Notes under the pieces: generated by a model | What the model saw: the letters and a program-made list of their open reading frames with translations, nothing else | Told to the model about the DNA's origin: nothing | Databases searched by the model: none | In this document: positions 7,091 through 14,518 of the stretch, piece by piece | Layout of the letters: each line of letters starts with the position of its first letter | Position numbering within the stretch: the first letter of the stretch is position 1 | Program-made: the position numbers and the translations under genes | NCBI GenBank assembly: GCA_028278625.1 | Contig: JANQDY010000080.1 | Span: 1-17,809 of the forward strand | Source of the DNA: Thermodesulfobacteriota bacterium | GTDB lineage: Bacteria; Desulfobacterota; DSM-4660; Desulfatiglandales; Desulfatiglandaceae | Direction of reading: 5' to 3' | Length of the DNA: 17,809 bases

Positions 7091-8044
7091 CTACATGGCG
7101 GTCACTTTTTTTTTTGCCGCCAGGGACCCTTCTTCGTTTTCTTCATCTGTGACCGATGGGGTCTTTTCGCCGCCGGTTTCGTCAAAAGCGGCGTTCTGGC
7201 CGTTCCACAGTTCTTGGATAATCTCGTCGGCCGATTGGGCCGCCATTTCGTTCAGCCAGATCTTATTGCTCATGGCCATGGAGGCCGATATCAGGAAATT
7301 CTGTTCCGGCTTATCCTCCAGCTTCTGCATGCCCCTAAAGAGATCCACCAGATCAATGCCGGCGCGAATGGAGGCCCCCAGCTTGATATCGGGATGTTTC
7401 CGGGTCTGTCTCACCATCTTGACGGACAGTTCAATAATATCCACATCATCCGACCCGGTTCGAAGTCTTACAATATCCCTTTCTTCCGCTTCACTCTGAT
7501 AATCCATCTTTATCAAGCAGATCCGGTCCATAAAGGCCCGGCTGACCCGAACGGTGCCCACGTCGTCATAGGGGTTCTGGGCTGCGATGACCGTAAACGG
7601 ACGGACGGCCTTGACGGTTCCGTAGCGGGGAATGGTGATTTCTCCTTCCTCCATGGGAGAGATCAGGACGTTGCTAACGTCCGCCGGCATTCGATTGAAC
7701 TCTTCGATGTAGAGAATCCCGCCCTCTTCCATGGCCTTGGTGAGCGGCCCCTTCTCGAAATACTCGGGATGGTAGTTGTCGGCCATGACTTTTGAAGGGT
7801 TGAAATGGCCCACCAGTTTGGCGGGCGTCAGATCGATGTTTCCTTCTATGATATAGAAGGGGATGCCGGCGGCACCTGCAATGGTCCGCAAAAGCGTTGA
7901 TTTGCTGGTACCTGGGGGGCCTTCAAGAAGAATATGCTTTCCGGCATCCATGGCCGTCAGAATCGCTTTTATCTCCAACTGCCGGCCCACCACCGTTTCA
8001 CTGACATTGCGGTATATGTGGCTGATGTCGATTTGATTTTCCAA
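7091..8044 (-). CDS. MoxR/chelatase-type AAA+ ATPase
   Basis: This 317-residue protein has Walker A GPPGTSKS at 42-49, Walker B ILYIEEFNR at 110-118 and sensor 1 AAQNP at 154-158. It is of the MoxR / magnesium-chelatase-I type, which forms rings that remodel a partner with the help of a VWA protein. The start is TTG at 8044 with TTGGAG about ten bases upstream. The C-terminus (residues about 290-310) is an acidic linker, DEENEEG, followed by three Lys codons, VTAM and TAG. The Lys codons form a run of ten A's. An acidic linker between AAA+ and VWA parts is typical of fused chelatase D subunits, which supports the idea that this gene and the next encode one protein. It lies 75 bases after the DUF2284 gene. 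Confidence 0.88.
   Translation of the reverse strand: MENQIDISHIYRNVSETVVGRQLEIKAILTAMDAGKHILLEGPPGTSKSTLLRTIAGAAGIPFYIIEGNIDLTPAKLVGHFNPSKVMADNYHPEYFEKGPLTKAMEEGGILYIEEFNRMPADVSNVLISPMEEGEITIPRYGTVKAVRPFTVIAAQNPYDDVGTVRVSRAFMDRICLIKMDYQSEAEERDIVRLRTGSDDVDIIELSVKMVRQTRKHPDIKLGASIRAGIDLVDLFRGMQKLEDKPEQNFLISASMAMSNKIWLNEMAAQSADEIIQELWNGQNAAFDETGGEKTPSVTDEENEEGSLAAKKKVTAM
7106..7115 (-). promoter_or_regulatory. A10 run: candidate -1 frameshift or transcription-slippage site
   Basis: Ten A's on the coding strand lie four codons before the TAG of the AAA+ gene. In the -1 frame, the codons after the run are AGT GAC CGC CAT and the frame stays open to the VWA gene. The nearest upstream stop in that frame is a TGA about 25 bases before the run, and no normal start codon lies between it and 6956. 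A single missing or extra base in the assembly would give the same picture, so this is a candidate only. Confidence 0.5.
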
Positions 8045-8119
8045 TGTTACACGACTCCAAGAATTCCTTGAAACGGGAAAACTTCCCTATCTTTGATTGT
8101 TCGTGGTCATCCGTTCTAT

Positions 8120-8686
8120 TCAGACAAAAACAAGCCCCATGAAATTGACATAATCCTTGGGCGGCCACTCCACGGAAACGCCCGCTTTTCGGGCCAGTTC
8201 GGTGATGTCAATCCCGAAGCCTTCAGGGCTGGGCCGTGCCTTAAAGGGGCGACGGCACGGTTCTCCCCGGGGTGTGCATTTCTCGCATAGTTTGCAGCCC
8301 CCCACGCCTAGGCCCAGTGCCTGGTAGAAACCGTTTTCAAAGGCTGCCTTCTCAAGATGGCCGATGATGTCGGCCAACTTCAGTTCCGCCCGAAAATCCT
8401 TTCGATAAACATTAATATCTTCTATTCTCTCCTTCAAGACCACCAGAAATGCCTTTTTGTAGCCGGAAAGGGTTTCGCGGAACTGGGAAACACTTGGAAT
8501 ATTCGGCGGGCAAACCTTGCAGGCGTCAAAGTACTCACAGATGGGGACCTGACACTTGAGACGCATGCTTTCCCGAGGGTTGATTTGCCCGATGGCCAAG
8601 GGGTAGAGATCAATACCATGCCTTTTGGCCACGTCCAAAAAGGCTTTTTCCAGTTCTTCGTCTCTATGGTTTGCCATCAAAATCAT
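8120..8686 (-). CDS. DUF2284 cysteine-rich metal-binding protein
   Basis: The 188-residue product has eight cysteines in two clusters: Cys45, 50, 56 and 59 (CQVPICEYFDACKVCPP) and Cys131, 134, 137 and 144 (CKLCEKCTPRGEPC). They are spaced like ligands for two iron-sulfur clusters. This fits the DUF2284 family of predicted metal-binding proteins, whose function is not established. Proteins of this kind are often found near corrinoid methyltransferase genes, which I state from memory. The start may be the ATG at 8686 or the one three codons later (MANHRDEEL); neither has a strong ribosome binding site. It follows mtbB after 52 bases that hold a strong hairpin. An electron-transfer or metal-delivery role for the corrinoid system is an inference. 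Confidence 0.82.
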   Translation of the reverse strand: MILMANHRDEELEKAFLDVAKRHGIDLYPLAIGQINPRESMRLKCQVPICEYFDACKVCPPNIPSVSQFRETLSGYKKAFLVVLKERIEDINVYRKDFRAELKLADIIGHLEKAAFENGFYQALGLGVGGCKLCEKCTPRGEPCRRPFKARPSPEGFGIDITELARKAGVSVEWPPKDYVNFMGLVFV

Positions 8687-8695
8687 CAGTCAATC

Positions 8696-8730
8696 CGTAC
8701 GGGATTCCCCAAATCCCGGAATCCCGCACG
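8696..8730 (-). other. Intercistronic hairpin after mtbB
   Basis: A 13-base stem with one G-U pair (8696-8708 with 8718-8730, CGTGCGGGATTCC against GGAATCCCGTACG) and a nine-base loop fills the gap between mtbB and the DUF2284 gene. No T run follows on the minus strand, so it is not a classical terminator. It may protect the mtbB message or reduce expression of the genes after it. Confidence 0.5.
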
Positions 8731-8738
8731 GGAAGCGG

Positions 8739-10139
8739 TTAGAATTTCATTTTTTCCTTTAAACGATTCACGCTGGCAATCTCGATGTCGAGCAATTGCG
8801 CGATCCTCGTTTTTGCTTCAATACCCTTTGCACAACCCGGGACAGACGTAATGATTCCCAAGTCCAGCTCCTCGCGGACTTCCCTCATGACGTGTACATC
8901 CGACAGGTCGAAAGGAGATATCTTCAGCTTCTCGGCAACATAGGCTTTTGCTTCATTGATCCGCATCTTCCGGGCCATCTGCATACGAGCCACCAGATCT
9001 CCGGCGGTTCTAATGCCGCCCATTCCCGCTGCCACTCCGTGAGCGATCGACATCCCCATGGGATCCCCCACACCTATCTACAAGCCGTCGACCATGGCGA
9101 TTTCCACCATGGCTTTGGACGCCCTGCTGACGGAATCGATGGGAGGTGTTTCAAATACCGGGGAGCCGCCCACGCCCATTCCCATGTTCACATGAATCGG
9201 GATGTTGGCCACATCAACGCATGTTTTTACAAAGGTGACGGCCCTGGACAGATTCCACGGCATGGTCTTGCTCGGTTTCGTGTTGACCACCGGTCCGAAA
9301 ATGTCGGCGCCGGCCTTTTCCACCAGCTTGACCTGGTCATGACAGTACAGACCCGCCAGTCTCTGACCGTCATATTCCAGTCCGCCGTGCATGCCCAGCA
9401 CAAATTCTCCGGCCATGCCCACTTCAACGCACAGATCGGTGTTTTTCTTCAAATGTTCAACGGCGTGCAGCGTGGCTTTGAAATCCGTATCACCCGCGGC
9501 GCCGGTGGTATCGAAGTTGATGCCATCGCACCCCACTTCCGCCAGCTTTTCACAGACATAAATCATGTCACGGGTTGCATGTGCCACAGCCTCTTCCTGC
9601 GCTTCATAGGCCTCTTTGATTTTGCCCGAAGGGAGCAAATCCGATGGATTTCCAAAAGGTCCATCCGGCGCATAATAGGTCCCAAGGTTGGGCATGGCGC
9701 CGTAAAAGAGCGGAAGGATCGTTGAGAGCAGGGCATTTTCCATTTCCTGCTGTTCCATGGCAATGACCGGTTTGACCGGCTTGAAGCTGTAATCAATATG
9801 TCCCAGCTCCATGGTGTCGGCACAAAAAGCCCTTTCATGCACCTGGATTCCCTGCAGCCGGCTGAGCGGTATGCCCACACCGCTGTTGCCCTGGTCGCCC
9901 ATGAGCCGCAGGGTGCCGATATCATGGGTGACCACCACTTCATTTCCCGGTTCCACGCTGACGACCCGGGCGGGGTTGGTAAAGATCTCAAGCAGCCTGT
10001 CCAGATCATCCTTTGACAGGGGATCGATCTTTCCCTTGTCAGCCGCGTCCGCGGTGCCCGCTTCCAGATCTCTGATGATTTCTTCGGAAGTCATTTCGAT
10101 CAGGGCGCCGTCGCCCCGTCTGACATAGTGCTTTGCCAT
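8739..10139 (-). CDS. mtbB: Dimethylamine:corrinoid methyltransferase MtbB with in-frame UAG (pyrrolysine 354)
   Basis: MtbB transfers a methyl group from dimethylamine to the cobalt of MtbC and releases methylamine. The protein is 466 residues with pyrrolysine at codon 354; the archaeal enzyme has about 467 residues with pyrrolysine at 356. Reading stops at TAG (9078-9080), but the same frame continues at once as IGVGDPMGM and through LRE-type family sequence to TAA at 8739. Family stretches on both sides of the TAG are conserved: [40 protein letters not shown] and [16 protein letters not shown] before it, [11 protein letters not shown] and [14 protein letters not shown] after it. The start is ATG at 10139 with AGGAGGT six bases upstream; a TTG 18 bases earlier is not used. 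The stop of mtbC is 14 bases before this start. A simple gene caller would split it into 353- and about 110-residue pieces. Mtb rather than Mtm or Mtt is clear from the amber position and sequence. Confidence 0.97.
9078..9080 (-). other. UAG codon decoded as pyrrolysine in mtbB
   Basis: The codon lies between TTG (Leu, end of MVDGL) and ATA (start of IGVGDP). All genes needed to make and load pyrrolysine, and the CUA tRNA, lie downstream on the same strand. No special signal after the codon is needed to see this. In the known family the residue lies at the base of the barrel, where it binds the amine substrate. Confidence 0.95.
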
Positions 10140-10145
10140 ATTCTC

Positions 10146-10152
10146 ACCTCCT
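10146..10152 (-). promoter_or_regulatory. Strong ribosome binding site of mtbB
   Basis: AGGAGGT lies six bases before the ATG at 10139 and decides that start over the upstream TTG. Nearly the same sequence, TTGAAAGGAGGTGA, stands before mtbC (AGGAGGT at 10807-10813), and AAAGGAGG stands before the glnT-like gene. The three genes are thus all set for high translation, unlike the pyl genes, several of which use GTG or TTG. Confidence 0.8.
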
Positions 10153-10153
10153 T

Positions 10154-10798
10154 TCAACTGAATGTTTCTTTAAGTTTCATAACGGTGTCTCCGGCGTTTT
10201 CAGCCCAGAAATTGGCGCCGATCTTGGCAGCCCAGTGTTCGGTAGTGGCCGCACCACCCACCATGGTGACGAGCTTGTCGCGAAGTCCCGCTTCTTTGAG
10301 CGCTTGTTCCAGCACTTTTTGTCCCACCTGGGTGGTGGTCATCAGCGCTGACGTCCCGATCACGTCTGCATTGTGCTCTTTGGCCTTTTCCACAAAGGTC
10401 TTGATCGGCACATCCCGCCCCAGATCGATGACCTCAAAGCCGTAGACCCTTAGCATGGTGGCGACGATCCCTTTGCCGATGTCATGGACATCCCCCTCGA
10501 TGGTTCCGATGACCACCTTGGCCAGCTTTTTGCCGACACGGTCTGCCGGCAATGCCTCTTCCAAGACTGTCACCGTTGCGGTCATCGCCTCTGATGCAAA
10601 GATCAGATGCGGTAGAAAGACTTCACCCCGGTCAAAAAGATCACCCAGTTTGCGGATGCCGATGGAGAGTCCTTCCTCGATCATTTCAACGGGGTCAAAC
10701 CCTTCCTCCAAATACGCTTTGGCCAGCTGGACGGCCCCTTCCTCATCGGCATCAATAATAAATTGGGCGGCCTTTTCCATGTATTCCGCTTTATCCAT
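10154..10798 (-). CDS. mtbC: Dimethylamine corrinoid protein MtbC
   Basis: MtbC carries the cobalt cofactor that accepts the methyl group from MtbB. The 214-residue protein has a helical cap domain (residues 1-90, [12 protein letters not shown]) and a B12-binding domain. GDVHDIGKG at 102-110 gives His105 as the lower cobalt ligand with Asp103 and Gly108. GTSALMTTT at 148-156 and [10 protein letters not shown] at 181-190 are the other parts of the cobalamin site. The ATG at 10798 has AGGAGGT eight bases upstream. It lies directly before mtbB, which is why I name it MtbC and not MtmC or MttC; these three are closely alike. Confidence 0.93.
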   Translation of the reverse strand: MDKAEYMEKAAQFIIDADEEGAVQLAKAYLEEGFDPVEMIEEGLSIGIRKLGDLFDRGEVFLPHLIFASEAMTATVTVLEEALPADRVGKKLAKVVIGTIEGDVHDIGKGIVATMLRVYGFEVIDLGRDVPIKTFVEKAKEHNADVIGTSALMTTTQVGQKVLEQALKEAGLRDKLVTMVGGAATTEHWAAKIGANFWAENAGDTVMKLKETFS

Positions 10799-10984
10799 TT
10801 ACTTTCACCTCCTTTCAACAGTGATGTTCGAAACTCCTTAAATGCTAAAGAGACATTGCCCCGGCCGCAAGAAAGCGGCGGGGCAATGGTGAAAAGTCAT
10901 ATGGGCCTGTTTGTTCGAAAACAGCAGTCCCTCGGCCCGGACTGTTCATTTTAACAAGTTACCCGGTGATGAAGCTCATAACCC
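10799..10984 (-). other. Gap between glnT-like gene and mtbC, with hairpins
   Basis: The 186 bases hold no gene. A very stable hairpin lies at 10854-10888: CATTGCCCCGGCCGC pairs with GCGGCGGGGCAATG apart from one bulged G, with a six-base loop. A smaller one, CAGTCC/GGACTG, lies at 10923-10942. There is no clear T run after either on the minus strand. The large hairpin may be a processing or attenuation site that lets mtbC-mtbB be expressed differently from the glnT-like gene. I do not see a clean promoter. Confidence 0.45.
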
Positions 10985-12382
10985 TTAAACCAGGGTCAGA
11001 TACCGTTTTGTCTCCCACCGTGTCACATGGCTCATGAACTCGGACCATTCCGCCCGTTTGAGGCGGAGATACTCGGGTCCGATATGGCCCAGTGCGTCCA
11101 TGATCACTTCATCTCTTTCGAGAGCGTCACAGGCGTTCCCCAGGTTCTGGGGAAGGGGAGTCATCCCCTTAGCGCGCCGCTCTTCATAGGGCATGTCCCA
11201 CACATTGATGCCGATATTCGGTTCGCCGGGGTCCAGCTCATTCTTGATGCCGTCAAGGCCTGCGGCGATGTAGACCGCCGCCACCAGATAGGGGTTCGCC
11301 ATGCCGGAGATGGACCGGTCTTCAAACCGGTTGTTGGCGGGAGAGCGGAACATCTGGGTCCGGTTGTTGTCTCCGTAGGAGTTCCACGCCGGGGTCCAGG
11401 TGTACTGAGAACCGGATGAATAAACCGCTTCACCGCTCTGGATGCGGCGGTAGCAGTTCACCGTGGGAGAGCTGACCGCGCACATGGCGTCTTTGTGTTT
11501 CATGAGACCGCCGATGAAATGATAGCCCAGTTTGGAATATCCCAACCGGTCGTCTTTCCAGTCTTTTTCGCCTTCCGGCAGAGGAAAGAGATTCTGACCG
11601 GTTTTAACGTCGGCCACGTGAAAGTGCAGATGGTTGCCGGAACCGGTCTTGTCCGGAAACGGTTTGGCCATAAAGGTCACCTGAGCACCGTATTTGGCGG
11701 CAATTTGAGGCGCCATGATGTGGAAAAAGACGCACAAGTCGGAGGCCGTCAGCATGTCTTCCCACTGCCAGTTGATTTCATACTGGTAATTGGCGTCTTC
11801 ATGGTCGCACTGATAGACCTCCATGCCCACCTCTCCGCAGCTTTTCATGAGGTCTTGGAGGTAGTTGACCGCCTGGGAGATGCCCCGAACGTCGTAGCAG
11901 GGCTTTTTGAGGGTATCGATTCCCATGGGATCCCAGCCCCGGATACTGCCGTCCTCGTTCTGAAGGACCAGGAAATGCTCCGGTTCCCATCCCCCGTTAA
12001 AGACATATCCTTCTTCGGCAAATTTTGTGATCTGACGGATCAGGTTCACCCGAGAGCAGGACGGCCAGGGTTCGCCGTCCACGTAAAGATCGGAGTGGAC
12101 CAGTGCCGTATTGGGCTGCCAGGGGAGCTGCTTAAAGGTGTTAACGTCGGCCCTTGCCATGATGTCGTGGCTGTGGGGTCCCTGGTTCACCCCCCAGACC
12201 GCGCCCCCCGCAAAACCGGCCCCGTCATCAATGATGTCGTCAAAGGCCGCCATGGGAACCTGTTTGACCTTTCCGGCCCCGTGCATGTCTACAAATGACG
12301 CCCACAGAAATTCGACGCCGGCCGCCTCCAGCATTTTCCTGACTTCTTCCCTGTCTTCTCCTTTTTTTGCGTATACGCCCAT
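10985..12382 (-). CDS. glnT: Glutamine synthetase-like ligase, GlnT / gamma-glutamylmethylamide synthetase type
   Basis: This 465-residue protein belongs to the glutamine synthetase superfamily, in the branch that includes GlnT of rhizobia and the methylamine-using gamma-glutamylmethylamide synthetase (GMAS). Conserved features are GWEPEHF at 131-137, HEDANYQYE at 194-202, GSGNHLHFHV at 247-256, NNRTQMFR at 339-346 and MANPYLVAA at 361-369. The C-terminal LRLKRAEWSEF resembles that of GMAS as I recall it. GMAS joins glutamate and methylamine with ATP. The ATG at 12382 has AAAGGAGG before it. The following genes, mtbC and mtbB, release methylamine, which makes this activity more likely than ordinary ammonia assimilation. 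Sequence alone does not separate GMAS from other type III glutamine synthetases. Confidence 0.85.
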   Translation of the reverse strand: MGVYAKKGEDREEVRKMLEAAGVEFLWASFVDMHGAGKVKQVPMAAFDDIIDDGAGFAGGAVWGVNQGPHSHDIMARADVNTFKQLPWQPNTALVHSDLYVDGEPWPSCSRVNLIRQITKFAEEGYVFNGGWEPEHFLVLQNEDGSIRGWDPMGIDTLKKPCYDVRGISQAVNYLQDLMKSCGEVGMEVYQCDHEDANYQYEINWQWEDMLTASDLCVFFHIMAPQIAAKYGAQVTFMAKPFPDKTGSGNHLHFHVADVKTGQNLFPLPEGEKDWKDDRLGYSKLGYHFIGGLMKHKDAMCAVSSPTVNCYRRIQSGEAVYSSGSQYTWTPAWNSYGDNNRTQMFRSPANNRFEDRSISGMANPYLVAAVYIAAGLDGIKNELDPGEPNIGINVWDMPYEERRAKGMTPLPQNLGNACDALERDEVIMDALGHIGPEYLRLKRAEWSEFMSHVTRWETKRYLTLV

Positions 12383-12646
12383 ATTTCCTCCTTTCTGGTC
12401 TAAGATTCATTTCAATACCATAAAGGAACCTATCTTCAAAGGAAAAAAAGTTTATAAGGAGTTGTTTTTTTTAGGATTTTAGTATAAATGACATGTGGCG
12501 GGTTTTTTAAGAATTGATAATAGGGCCTCTGTTTCCATGTCTACCTTGTTGAAATTATTGGGCCCATAAAATCGGTTTGACCGATCCATTTTTCAAGGCC
12601 GCCATGAGGTAAAATTCGAATGGGAAGGGGGATGTGTGAAAGAATT
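12383..12646 (-). promoter_or_regulatory. Regulatory region before the glnT-like gene
   Basis: These 264 AT-rich bases hold no gene. At 12479-12523 lies the block shared with 367-411 (TTAGTATAAATGACA on the plus strand), which on the minus strand gives TGTCATTTATACTAA, with TATACT about 100 bases before the start of the glnT-like gene. At about 12571-12588 ATCGGT, three bases, ACCGAT form a small hairpin followed on the minus strand by TTTTA, a possible weak terminator of the activator gene. I see no cobalamin riboswitch box. Confidence 0.45.
12571..12592 (-). terminator. Weak possible terminator after the corrinoid activator gene
   Basis: A six-pair stem, ATCGGT/ACCGAT with a CAA loop, followed by TTTTA on the minus strand, stands about 55 bases after the TGA of the activator gene. 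It is short, with few GC pairs, so termination may be partial or absent. Confidence 0.3.
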
Positions 12647-14518
12647 TCACTGAGGGTGAAAACTCATGCTGTCAATGAAGATTTCCTGAAAATCGGGCCG
12701 CATGCTCAACTCCACCACGCGCGTTCGACGGGCCAATTGGACCGCCGCCTTTCGTTTGGCCAGACTGAAAAGCGCCAGTCTGGCCCCGTCTCCCGCGGCG
12801 TTGCCGATGGATTTGATTCGATCGAGGGGCATGGGCGGGAACATACCGATTTCAAGCAATTCCCTTGGATCCAGATAGCTGCCGAAGGTGCCGGCAAGGA
12901 AGAGCCGGTCCAGATGCTTGATCCCCGCGTCCTTGAGCAGGATGTCGATGCCCGCCCGCAGAGCGGCCTTTCCCAACTGGACCGATCGCACATCATTCTG
13001 GGTAAAAACGATATCACTGTTGGTGTGGGATTCCCGGGCCGGCACCACAACGAATTCCGCGTGTCCGGACCGGCTGTCTGTCCGCAGGGAGGGGTGGCCG
13101 CAGTCCAGGTCAAAGGCGCCGTCGGGCTTTATGACACCTGAGCGGGTGAGGGCGGCGGCAATGGAAATAACACCTGACCCGCAGATGCCCGCGGGCCTCT
13201 GTGGCGCGGCGCCCTCCGCCCCATCGGTGATAACGTGGCAGGTCAGAGGGCCGTTACTGTCCGTTTGCCATACACTGTCGATGGCGCCGGGGCTGGCCCG
13301 CATGCCGCACTGGATCTGGGCTCCCTCGAATACGGGACCGGTTGCGCACGATGTTGCCGTAAGATTCCCCTCATGGGCCAAAACGATTTCGCCGTTGGTG
13401 CCAACGTCCACCATAAGGGTGGTGCCCTCGAAATCGTCTCGGGAGCGGGTCAGCATTGCGGCAATGGTATCAGCCCCGATAAATCCAGAGACCATGGGCA
13501 GAAGGTGGATCTTTGCCAGGGGAAATATCCCGATGCCCAGGTCCCGGGCACGGATCTCGCCCCCCTTGAAGCAGACGGGCAAATAAGGGGCCTGACCGAT
13601 GGAGGTGGGGTTCAGCCCCAGAAAGAAATGCTGCATGGTGGGATTTCCCACGGCAACCGCATCCAGAAGGTGGTCGGTGGATATTCCCGCTTTATTCACG
13701 GTCTCACGGATGAGGTGATTGACCCCTTGGATGAGATTCTTGTGGAGATCGTCGAGGCGGGAAAAATCCTTTCTCATGTGGGCGATGCGGGAGATCACGT
13801 CCTCCCCGTAAGTCACCTGGGGGTTGAGCAGGGATGCCACCGCTACGATACGGTCATTTACCAGGTCGCAGAGGAATGCGGCAAGGGAGGTGGTGCCAAG
13901 GTCCAGTGCGATCCCGTAGAGGGACTCGTCCTTCTGCGGACGGAGTTGGATGATCTCCCTGTCCTTGAAAACGGCGGCCGTTATGGTGCTGTAAAATCCT
14001 TTGAAAGGCTGGCGGGAAAAATCGGCCATGACCGCGAAACCGGGCGCCTCAGGTTCTTTGGGCGCAGCAGTGGCAAGGGTCGCGGCGATGCGCTGCCGCA
14101 AGGAGAGGACCGGGCTTCTTTCTCCCTCCGGGTCCTGTTGAAAGGTGATCTTTCTGACGGCAGGTTCAATGGGGATGGCGTATTTGGTCACCGGTTTTCG
14201 TGGAGAAAACCGGTGGATGCGTGTTTCGTGGGGGATGTGAACGGACACCTCTTTATAGAGGCGCGTTGTGCAGGCGAGCCTGTAGAATTTTCCATCGGTT
14301 TCATCAGGCAACAACCGCCGCTCCTCGGCCGTGGGCTTGGATAGGGCGCCGGGAGCTGTCGAGGCGGTTTCAAAGAGCACTCGGCAGGTGCCGCATTTGC
14401 CTTTTCCCCCGCAATCGGCCCTGAGGCTTAAGCCTGCTTCCCGGGCAATGTCCATGAGACGGTCTCCCGGGGTCGCTGTTACCGTTTTTTGATCCGGAAA
14501 AAATGTTATGTTGATCAA
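12647..14518 (-). CDS. Corrinoid activation protein, 2Fe-2S ferredoxin plus ASKHA ATPase (RACo-like)
   Basis: Proteins of this kind use ATP to return corrinoid proteins from Co(II) to active Co(I). The 623-residue product has an N-terminal plant-type [2Fe-2S] ferredoxin domain with Cys36, Cys42, Cys45 and Cys83 (CGGKGKCGTC, then ACTT). A linker follows, and then a DUF4445/ASKHA ATPase part with ALDLGTTS at 204-211, MVDVGTNGEIV further on and GICGSGVISIAA near the C-terminal third. This differs from methanogen RamA, which carries 4Fe-4S clusters at its C-terminus. The start is TTG at 14518, overlapping the TGA of the upstream gene as TTGA, with AAGGAG eleven bases before. It lies upstream of the glnT-mtbC-mtbB set and is the probable activator of MtbC. 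Confidence 0.92.
   Translation of the reverse strand: MINITFFPDQKTVTATPGDRLMDIAREAGLSLRADCGGKGKCGTCRVLFETASTAPGALSKPTAEERRLLPDETDGKFYRLACTTRLYKEVSVHIPHETRIHRFSPRKPVTKYAIPIEPAVRKITFQQDPEGERSPVLSLRQRIAATLATAAPKEPEAPGFAVMADFSRQPFKGFYSTITAAVFKDREIIQLRPQKDESLYGIALDLGTTSLAAFLCDLVNDRIVAVASLLNPQVTYGEDVISRIAHMRKDFSRLDDLHKNLIQGVNHLIRETVNKAGISTDHLLDAVAVGNPTMQHFFLGLNPTSIGQAPYLPVCFKGGEIRARDLGIGIFPLAKIHLLPMVSGFIGADTIAAMLTRSRDDFEGTTLMVDVGTNGEIVLAHEGNLTATSCATGPVFEGAQIQCGMRASPGAIDSVWQTDSNGPLTCHVITDGAEGAAPQRPAGICGSGVISIAAALTRSGVIKPDGAFDLDCGHPSLRTDSRSGHAEFVVVPARESHTNSDIVFTQNDVRSVQLGKAALRAGIDILLKDAGIKHLDRLFLAGTFGSYLDPRELLEIGMFPPMPLDRIKSIGNAAGDGARLALFSLAKRKAAVQLARRTRVVELSMRPDFQEIFIDSMSFHPQ

Noticed and set aside
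8739..9071. Separate 110-residue gene starting MGDPMGM
   Set aside because: It is the C-terminal part of MtbB after the pyrrolysine codon, in the same frame and without its own ribosome binding site.
8796..9725. Plus-strand 309-residue frame
   Set aside because: It is antisense to mtbB and has no recognisable motif; it reads through because of the high GC of that gene.
12383..12646. Cobalamin riboswitch before the glnT-like gene
   Set aside because: I looked for a B12-box-like element and conserved stems and found only a short hairpin and promoter-like text.
13235..14344. Long plus-strand frame of 369 residues
   Set aside because: It is antisense to the corrinoid activator, whose cysteine and ATPase motifs are clear on the minus strand.
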